From: Magnaporthiopsis rhizophila
Taxonomy: Eukaryota; Ascomycota; Sordariomycetes; Magnaporthales; Magnaporthaceae
Direction of reading: 5' to 3'
Length of the DNA stretch: 64,000 bases
Assembly (NCBI GenBank): GCA_003049465.1
Contig: PYSS01000011.1
Location: 186,001 to 250,000 of the forward strand
How positions within the stretch are numbered: the first letter of the stretch is position 1; every line of letters starts with the position of its first letter. Under the pieces are notes generated by a model, which ran no database searches, was not told the origin of the DNA, and was given only the letters and a program-made list of their open reading frames with translations. Below, piece after piece: positions 12,642 through 21,193 of this stretch. The position numbers and the translations under genes are program-made.

Positions 12642-13238
12642 GTTGCCAGTGTCGATGGCTGCCTACACTCCGCAGGAGAGGGTAGACGACGGAGGTTGCC
12701 TCGTAAGGCGAGTCGACAGCGGCGGCCTGTTCTGCATTTCAACGGCACGGCCCCAGTGTGGCGGCACGCAATTGGACAAGCTGGTAGGCACCGAGGTAGC
12801 GACCTGGGAAACGCCACTTTTGGAAATTTCCGATGGGGTTGCCGGTTGGGCCCTGGAGCGGGGTAAGGAGACGAAGGTAAGGCTGTCGAGGCCAGCTGAG
12901 GCCCAACAGTCGGGCGGCCTACGGAGCCTCACTGATGGGGGAGTAGCAGGTACGCGCAGGTACGGATATCACGCGGGCTGTAAAAGGAGGGTTGGTTTAT
13001 TTGATTGAACCCGCACTCGGCCTCGAAGGACTCTGCTTCCCCCGAGCATCTTCCAAGATCTCAGGAGTTTATAGTGCAAACCGAAGCCACTCACACATTC
13101 CAAGCCCTAGTCCTGAGCTCTCGCTACAGCAATCTGGCCGGCCTCCCCAGGTGAACCTCGATTTTCCCGCGACCCACGCCTATTCTCGCGGCAACAGACC
13201 CCATCGGTTGCCTTGAACGCTCAATTGAGCCGCCAAAG
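12642..13238. promoter_or_regulatory. shared divergent promoter region of the pseudokinase and kinase genes
   Basis: The two start codons face away from each other across 597 bp with no reading frame of note between them. A single intergenic region presumably drives both genes. I cannot name binding sites in it. Confidence 0.5.
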
Positions 13239-16113
13239 ATGTCTTCGGCCTCGGACGTTGTGCACTACGTCGTCCCGTTGATGGGCTTTGAGCGCAGCCT
13301 CGTCGACGAGCTCCGCAACTACATACAAAGCCGCCCAGAGCTCCTGTCACGGTCCCGTCGACAGGACAGCGTGAAGGCGTTCGACAGTTGGAGATGGAGC
13401 CGCCCACTCCAGAAGGCTCTCCGCGGAAACCTGGACGTTGAAGACGAAGCCTTCCACGAGGAATGGGGCGGCTCCCGTGCCCTCGCGTATTCGGCGTCGT
13501 TTCCGCTATTCGAGAACAAGGACGGCATGGGCGAGGAAGGCACGGGATGCCAGCACCAAAGGCTCCAGGTGATCCGGGAACGCAACAGCTCATTCCTCGA
13601 TGTTCTAGGTGACCGGCCGTCAAGGGCCATCCAGGTCGTCTCCGATCCAGCGGACGCTGCCAGTTGGGAGCAGCTGAACCTCCTTCTCGATCTGTTCGGG
13701 TGGCTCTTTGAACATCCCGACAAGCTATTCGACGTTTTCACTGTTGTGCGCCTTTTCTTCGTCCACAGTCTGTACCCCTGGAACGCCGACAAGATTTTGT
13801 ACAGTGTCATGTGCCATCCCATGTACCGAGAGAGATTCACGGTAGCAGAAAGCCCGGGGCCCAGCCGCCGATACTCACAGGAAGGCGAACCAGGAATCCT
13901 GGCTCCACTGGAGCATTATGTAGTTCGCAAGAAGCGCGGTACCAGCGCGGTACCTGCTTCGGAATCGAGATGGCTTGCGGTAGGCGAAATTCGAACTAGT
14001 CGTTTGCGGCGCCCGCTAACTGCGAGGGACTTTTGCAGTCTGCCATCATGGGGCTGGGCGCAGGCAAGACAATTACAGGTGAGGACCTGGTATGCCTCGT
14101 ATTAACCGCTGAAGCGGATCCCCCTCTTCCAAGTGCAGTGGAGGGTCTGAAGGACTGACCGTGAAACAGAGAGGTATTTTCGCCATCCTCCACGAGCACA
14201 AGAGATACCCCGACCCACGTGTCTTTCTTCACTTCATCCCCTTCGGTGAATTGGAGCCCATTTCCTTCGCCGATGTTCAAAATAGCCTGGGGCGCTCAGA
14301 TCAGTTTTCTATCCCAGCGGATACACTGTGCGTGTTGTGGACGCCGCCCGTGGGAGGATTTGCCTGTTCCCATCATCTCTGGGTCGAGGACGAGACGCTT
14401 GGCTATGCGATGCAGAAAGGCTGGACGCTCCCTGGACACCAGTTGAACGGGAGGGTCGTTTTCTCAATGACTCCACTCGACGAAAGCAACCTCATCGGCG
14501 ACCTGGAGAACTACCAGCTCTGCTGGGTATGTGTCCCACCTTGTTATTTGAGCGCATGCCACGAGAGCATGTTGGACTGAACACTGATGCCCTAACCTAC
14601 TTGTAGAATGACTGCGCGATCACCAGTGACGAGGACGGAGAGGTGAGTGTGCTGGAGACTCTCCCTGGCAGGAGGTTCCGCAACAGGATCGCGAACTTCG
14701 GGCGGCCGGCGGCAGCGAACCACCACCGAGCCCTGGTCGAGACCCACGCATCAGGCACGCTCGGCCAGGACGAGGTCAAACAGGCTCTAGGGTTGAAACC
14801 TGGATACACCCCCATGTTTGAGCTATCGCTCCGGATTATCCCATACGACCAGTTGTCTGCCATTGACTGGGCTAGCCCGCTGGGCCAGGGGGCGAACGGT
14901 TGCGTCTACGCTTCCAGCTGGACACGGCCAGAGGGAGTCCTCTCCACCTCAGACACCGGCCCGATAGACGTCGTGGTGAAAGACATTACCGCGCGCCTCG
15001 GTGGGGCCGCTGACGATGCGTCGATGCCGAAGTTCATGAAGGAGGCGAGTTGGGTTTTTGGTCCCCTCCGACCTCCAACGTCGGTCTTCAGACCATTTGG
15101 ACGCTGACAAAGATGGTGATTTGTGCAGCTTGACACGACGCATGCGTCTCTCGGCGCAGACGCGACAGCTTGCGTTTCCTTCTACGGCATCTCAATGGCC
15201 CCGGACCCAGCAGGACACGGAGAAAGGCCGGTCTTTGTCTTTCAGCGAGCGACACGGGACACTGTCCGGAAGTTTCTGGCCGATCACCTGGCTGAGCTGA
15301 GTTTTTTCGATTCCTGGAAGACGCTTGTGGATTGTCTTAGCTCTGTTGCGGCAGGGATCGCCTTCATTCACGAACACGGCGTTGTCCACAGGTGAGAGGA
15401 AACCTTGGGCTAAGCTGCAACCCCCTGGAGGGTTCGGTTCCTAGATTTAGATAGACGCCTGACATGCACTTCGCTCAAGGGATCTCCATCTCAACAACAT
15501 CCTCGTGACGGACGCGTACTACGACAACGACGTCTCATTGCCCCACGAGTACCAGTACCTCATCAGCGATCTCGGCGAGGGCAAGCGCTTGGACCATCAT
15601 GCGGGCGATGTCGAGGACGGCGCAGCCGGCTTCGGGAGCTATGGCTGCGCCGAGTTCCGCGCTCCCGAGGCGCGGGGCGGCGGCGGCGCCACAAACTTCG
15701 CGTCGGATGCGTTTTCCTTCGGCATCATCGCGTGCAAGCTCGCAGACTGCAGGGCCCATGTTTGCTCCGGGGATCCGCCCGACGACATCCTCGCGAGAGC
15801 CCGGGCAGGCGGCGGCTCCGGGGACACGTCGGAAGCAGGCAAGGGGAACGTCGTGCCGAGAGTAGTCCGGGAGGTGGCCTCGTCCTTGCTCGCCTACGAC
15901 GCCGAAGAACGGCCGACCATGGCTCAGGCGACCAGGAAGCTGGGTGACTTGTCGACACAATTTCTCGAATGGCAGGCGCCCGTTGAATGGTGTGTCTGGG
16001 ACTGGAATTCGGCTGTGGCGGCTGCGAGGACGGGCGAGCAGGCCGAGAGCACAGCTTCGTGGTCGGACTGGTCGGACTCAACCGAAGCATTGACCCCTGG
16101 TGGGACTTGGTAG
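13239..16113 (+). CDS. divergent protein kinase with long N-terminal region, apparently active
   Basis: Six exons: 13239-13979, 14039-14078, 14153-14526, 14607-15053, 15129-15391, 15480-16113. All phases agree; 832 residues. Residues 1 to about 470 match nothing I can name and include ESRWLASAIMGLGAGKTIT encoded around a 40-bp micro-exon. The kinase domain begins with a Gly loop, LGQGANGCVYAS (about 477-488). VVVKDI (Lys about 510) is the likely beta-3 lysine. An HRDLHLNNIL catalytic loop (about 620-630) retains Asp and Asn, and SDLGEG stands in for DFG with the metal-binding Asp kept. FRAPEA is the APE motif, followed by SDAFSFGIIACKL. The catalytic residues suggest an active enzyme. The donor of intron 4 (GTTTTT) is weak, so that junction is the least certain. 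It is head to head with the pseudokinase gene, and the two could act as kinase and substrate; this is inference. Confidence 0.82.
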
Positions 16114-16788
16114 CTCGGTTCGCTTGTCGCATCCTACACTGACTTTGTATTCTATCTGCTCGAATGTGGTCTCATCACGTATATCTGTACGTGCCCACTA
16201 GCGTGAGCGCATTAGCATTCGCAGTGCAAATCACGCCTCAAAGGTGACGCCGGTGCGATGACGAAAACCGGCGGCGTTATAATAAATACTTTCGAACAGT
16301 TTCCTAAAATCCTTTCACGGCCAGCCAAGTTCCTTGCACGGCCTGGGCGAGTTTTCCTTTGCAATCAATAAAAACGGAACCGAGTGGAAAAGCAAACACT
16401 GGCGGTAAGGCCGTAGCCACCGAGTCCGAGTCCGAGTCCGAGTCTCGAGGCCGACAGCCTCCGGAGCCCGCACATCAGTCCCGTGCTGCTTCCTTGGCAG
16501 GTTTCGCGACTTCGTAGCGCGACTACTCTTGGATGCGGGTGCGGGCTCAACTTCCTCCGACCCTCCGACTCTGCACATCGTCGTCCGAAGCGCACAAACA
16601 CTCCAGACGAACTAGGAAGTCAGGTCCAAAAAGGCACATGTCTACGGGTGTGAACAGGCCAGTTGAGGTGTCAGCAGGAATCAGAAAAGGTGCCTCTGCC
16701 CTCCCCGGTACTGCCTTTGTGCGGCCTCGGCTACCTCAACTGCCTCTGCAATGTCGCGCAAATGGTGAAGTGAGCCTCCTCGATCGTC
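16114..16788. other. convergent intergenic region
   Basis: About 675 bp between the 3' ends of the kinase gene (+) and the C2H2-type gene (-). It contains a short tandem repeat of GAGTCC at 16421-16445 and no coding region. Confidence 0.5.
16421..16445. repeat. short tandem repeat, GAGTCC unit
   Basis: Four near-perfect hexanucleotide units in the gap between two convergent genes. Confidence 0.85.
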
Positions 16789-19700
16789 CTATATGCCCAT
16801 ATGGTGGGGAGGTGGTGGCGCCTGCTGCTGCTGCGGCTGGTGTCCGCCTGTCGACCACGCGAGCTGGACGGGCATGGGGATGCCGGAGGGCGGTGGCATT
16901 AGTGGCCCGCCGTGCTGCGCGGCGTATTGCGACATGGGAGAACCAGAGTGCGATTGGGGTACGGCCGCCCCGTACGGCGGGCACGAAGCCGGTTGGTTCT
17001 GGTAGCCCATCGGGGGTTGCTGGGCAGGCGGGGGCCCGTAGTGGTGGGTTTCGGGAGAGTCCGCTGCAGGGGACACGTGCTGGGCTTGCGGCGGGTACTG
17101 CTTTGCCTTGTTATATGCTTCGGGTCCCCAGACGAGGGCCTTAAGGTCTGGTGCTATCACTGCGTCGCTGGGGATCCTCTTCTTCGTCCGTTTTCTGATT
17201 CTAGCAGGCCCCCCCTCAGTAGGCTCAAACCGCGGGGCGTCTACGCTACCGACCGCCGCGTTTCCTGGTGGTGGTTTGAAGCTGAACGCTGTCGGGACTA
17301 GTAAGGTTGGTTTTAATACGCCGGGCGCAGCCATGGCCCGCTCTTCCATCCCGACGCCGAATCCGTGGGGCGGCGCCCCGGGCTGGACGGGCTCGGCGAA
17401 GAGACTGCTGTGGGGCGGCGGCTGAGAGGGTTGCAGGAGCGGGTGCTGCTGCTGCTGATGCTGATGCTGCGGCGGCTTGGACGGTTTCGCCGTCGACATG
17501 GGCTCGGTCCACAACAGAGGACGGTGGAGAGGACCGGGTGTGCAACCATCGGACGGGCTCGGCACATCTGGCTCTTGCTTAAATCGCCCAGCAGTCGGGC
17601 TCTTGTTCTGGGCCTGCGCCAGTACCGAAACCGCGCGCTCGGTCAGTCGAGCCTCTTCCCCCGCGTGCTGCTGTAGCTGCTGCTGTTGAAACGTTTGTGG
17701 CGGTGGCGGTCGTGGTTGTAGGACGGGGGCTGACCCCGACGGCTCTGGCTTGGCTTGAAGGCCGCCCTTGATGAATTCGTTGATGTACTCGGTGCCGGTA
17801 AAACCGTGCGCCGGCATCAGGTGTCGCTGGAGGTTGTCTTCTCGCCAAAAGCGCACCTCACTATCTGCACAAACGCCCAGGTGGCACTTGTGAAATGGTT
17901 TCGAGTGCTCGGCGAGAATATGGAACTCAAGACGTGCCTTGGATTTGAAATCCTTGGTGCGGGTGCAGTTAGACTCATGGTAGATATACGGGAAGGAAAT
18001 TTCTGTCTCGTTCGACCATGCGCGAATTGCTGCCTCGTCGAGGACTTTGTGCTGTCCTGGGCTCCTATTCGCCCCGAGGGTGGGCCGCACAGCAGCATTT
18101 GTATCTGACCCGGACTCGGCTCCCTCCGTGCTGCCCCAGGGAAGGGAGAGGAGCGCGAAGGCATGCAAATGCTTCGCGATATGCCCGTCCAGGGTCTCGG
18201 ACGGTGAGTCCTGACAGGCGTGGCACAAAGGACAGGCAACAGGAGGGATCAGAGTCTGGCGGCTGGCGTCGCGGAGCAGCGGGAGCTCGGCTTCCCGGAA
18301 GCCGCTGGGGTGCTCTCCCTTCATGTGAGCGTCCCACTCCCGTGGGCTCTCCATGATCCCGTCGGCCGACCCGGCCGGACAGTGCTCGCATACCCAGTAG
18401 GGGGTGCCGTGCGCGTCGATCGTGTGCCGTGTGAGCTCAAACGTGGAAGCGTACATCTCGTCTGGCGTGCTGCAGTCCTCAAACACGCACATGTACGGTA
18501 TGAGGTCGTTGGTCACATGGCTCCTGGAAGAAAGATCAGCTTGCGCGGTCCTTCCGTCATTGGCGGCCTCAAGCTGGGTCTCCGCTCACCTCCAGCGCTC
18601 GCCCCTTTTTCACATATTCTCCAGGCAGGACCTCAGCGCAATATGGACACTGTATCATCCCCTTCGCCGGGCCATCCGCCAGAGCCTTGGGGCATCGAGG
18701 GTAGTCCTGTGTGTCCTGCATTACGGTGCCAACCGTCAACTGTGAAGGCGACCACTTAGGCCTGATAACTTCCTTGATGTCGAGCGCTGGTGCGATTGCC
18801 GTGGCTGTGGGGACTTGAGACAGGCCAGCTTGACTTCGAGGTGGCTTTTCCGCTTGTGATACTGGCTTTCCGGATCCCGAGGACATCGGCGCATTCTTGT
18901 CGCCGAGCTTGGCCACCGAGGTGCTGCCCTGGTCATGGCCGCTTGCCTCAATCAGTTTGGCCTTCTTCCTCTCGGGCTCCTGCCCTTCGCACCGGTCTCT
19001 GTAGGCAAGTAACATGGCCTTCTTCCTCGCGGATTCGACAAAGAAGGTGATCCGGTGGTGGCGGAGTATGTTCGCCCGAACGAGTCGCTCCTGGGCTGGT
19101 GTGAGGCTCTTGGCATCTTGAAGTTGCCTGCATAGAGCCTGGACATCGAGCTCCTTTTCTTGAGGGGCCCCGATCTCTGCTCCAGGCTGCGGATGATTTT
19201 GTAGCCCCGGCCAAGGTTCGGTTTTGGCCTCCAGCTGAAAGTAATGGTGACTTGCCTCCGACAGGGAGTCACCTGCTGCTGTTGAATTTCTCTCTGCCTC
19301 CGACGCCACGGCCTTGGGCTGCCACAACTGCTGTCTCCGAATAGCGGTAGCCATGGAGCTGCGCAGATCCTGGAAACCGTCCTCATTGAACTCTTTATCG
19401 GCCCTTTCGTATCGATATTTGGTTCCAGATTTCCGAATTGCAGTCGATATCCTCCGGAGCTGGTCCACCAATGAGGTGATGTAGAGCTTTTGCTGAGAGA
19501 ATGGGTCTCGCCAGTCATCGTCGCCACCCCCTTCTTCCTCGCTCCAGAAGGGCGATTGGCCGTCTCTCGAGCCCTCAGACTGATCGGAAGGGCAAGAGTA
19601 GCCAGCTTGTTCATGGCTTGTATGGGAGTCGGGCACGTCTATGCGGCGGGCATGCCTTTAGTTTCTTCATCTCAAGAAAATCTATTGGGCTTGTGCTGTA

Positions 19701-20082
19701 GAGTTCGTGTGGAGAATATGGCGCCGTCCGTCGTACCGTCTGTCGTATTTGCGATCTCCGTGCACTGCTCAAGAGCCTCGATCGGCCCCTCGATGAGATC
19801 CTTGATGACCTCTGCCATATCAGGCCTCGGCCTCACACGGTAGTCGAGAGACTGCCTCCCCGTCTCGGAGGCCTTGAGCACAAATGACCAGAGGTTGAAC
19901 GTGCCCTGCCGTTTCTCCGGCCACTCGACGGTGCTCGGTCGATCCGCCTGCATGCATCTCTCGAAAAGGTCCTGGCGGGTTCTCGTGAGTTTGCGGATGG
20001 CGCCCTCTGTCGCGACAACGTCGAGGGTCTGTGCCGTATTGACCCGTTGTGGAGGGGGCTTGCGGAGTGATGGCTGGGACAA
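16789..20082 (-). CDS. fungal C2H2-type zinc-finger protein with helical N-terminal domain, one-base frameshift
   Basis: Exons on the minus strand: 20082-19737, 19638-18590, 18523-16789. The N-terminal 110 residues (LTRTRQDLFERC, TFNLWSFVLKASETGRQSLDYR) belong to a helical domain common at the start of fungal ankyrin, STAND-like and C2H2 proteins. The middle is charged. The family's Cys/His block follows: CPYCAEVLP, then DLIPYMCVFEDC, WVCEHC, and CPLCHAC ending in HIAKHLHAFALLSLP. The last 550 residues are rich in Gln, Pro and His. The three exons sum to one base more than a multiple of three. The phase of exon 3 fits only if one base is removed near the C4-T5 homopolymer at 18602-18610, so the gene carries a frameshift (real or a base-call error). 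Corrected length is about 1040 residues. The start lies 191 bp from the gasdermin-like gene on the other strand. Its molecular role is unknown; nuclear action is not proven. Confidence 0.78.
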
Positions 20083-20273
20083 GTGTTACTACTGTATGTA
20101 CACTTGATGCTGCAACCTCTTGTCCCTCTTCTCCCCCTCGCGTCGGGTGATCGGAACGGCATGGGAATGGCCATTGGCCGGCACAACCAAGGCCTATAAT
20201 TCGATAGAGAAATTTAGGTTACTTACTTTTATTTCTGGTGATCTTCCAGCTCGCGCACTCCTGTCGACCGAGG
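20083..20273. promoter_or_regulatory. 191-bp divergent promoter shared by the C2H2-type and gasdermin-like genes
   Basis: The start codons of the minus-strand C2H2-type gene (20082) and the plus-strand gasdermin-like gene (20274) face away from each other with only 191 bp between them. That is short enough to suggest co-regulation. No specific operator is recognised. Confidence 0.5.
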
Positions 20274-21193
20274 ATGCTGGGGAAGTGCTGGTTTGTTCTC
20301 AAATCGCCCTTCCCTGCTCCGACCTTGCCAGCGGAAGGAATAGGACAGGCCAGGGGCCCATGCTGTCCTGGGAACCTAGTCCCGGATCTCAAAAGGCTCA
20401 ATTTCGTGATCAACAGCCACCCTGGGCCAACAAAATACCCCACGGACGCGCCGCTGTGGCAGCTGAAGAGATGGGATTTCAACTGGAAGCAGACCAACAC
20501 CAACTCCACCTCTGTGTCTGCCAAAGCGGTGACGCCACTCGAGGGCGTCGGGGCCGAGACTGCCATCCGGTTTCGAAACACCGTGTCCGACTACTGGAGA
20601 TTTGACTGCCTGGAGACCTTCGAGCTGCAGCTGTCTCCCTCCTACCTTCAGGATTCGCTTGAAGCGCCAGCGGTCGCCAAGCACGTCGAAGATCACAAGC
20701 CCCCGGTTGGGCTGTGGTCCATGTTCATGATCACGGGCATCATGGTTGCTCGTGGGGCGAACAAGGAATCCTCTAGAAACAGGGAGTTCGGCGTCCAGGC
20801 AACGCCGCGAGTGTACGGAAGAACCAACGTCCACCCGTCCGCGCCTACCCGTCCGACCCAGCATCCAAGCAAGCTAATCCAAATTGTGATCCCAATAGCG
20901 AGATACCGGAACTGGGTGGCGTCGGTGGAAACATCGATCTCCAACACACATCCCAGGCCGGGCAGGACTTGGGTTACCGGCAGGACGATCCATTCGTCTG
21001 GGCTATCAAGTTGGAAAAAATCACCAAGGGGATCTTTGACAGGAAGTGGAGCTCCAAATCATATACTAAAGGCTCGCAATTTGGGCGATGGGTATCCTTT
21101 GCCTACAATCATATCGAGATATCGGCAGAGATCAAGCATCAACCATGGCCAATTCCAGTTCCAAAGCTACCGCCTTTGCTGCCGACGCAGTAG
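20274..21193 (+). CDS. gasdermin-like (HET-Q1/RCD-1 type) pore-forming protein candidate
   Basis: Two exons, 20274-20812 and 20899-21193, joined in phase 2 across an 86-bp GTACGG...TAG intron, give 277 residues. That is about the size I recall for Podospora HET-Q1. There is no signal peptide. The predicted order of strands follows the gasdermin N-terminal domain: a helix-rich start, LKRWDFNWKQ, a strand block ending FELQLSPSYLQDSL, a helix (APAVAKHVEDH), a MFMITGIMVARGA strand, and late in the domain FVWAIKLEKI. The tail after about residue 240 would be the short C-terminal part that proteases remove in fungal gasdermins. A subtilisin-like protease gene lies directly downstream on the same strand, the known arrangement for fungal gasdermins. 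The last 49 bases overlap the presumed protease start in another frame, so the 3' end may be mis-modelled. The family call rests on pattern and context only. Confidence 0.6.

Noticed and set aside
14039..14078. GLGAGKT in the kinase N-terminal region as a Walker A motif
   Set aside because: The spacing is one residue off the GxxxxGK[ST] rule, and there is no Walker B or NB-ARC/NACHT context around it.
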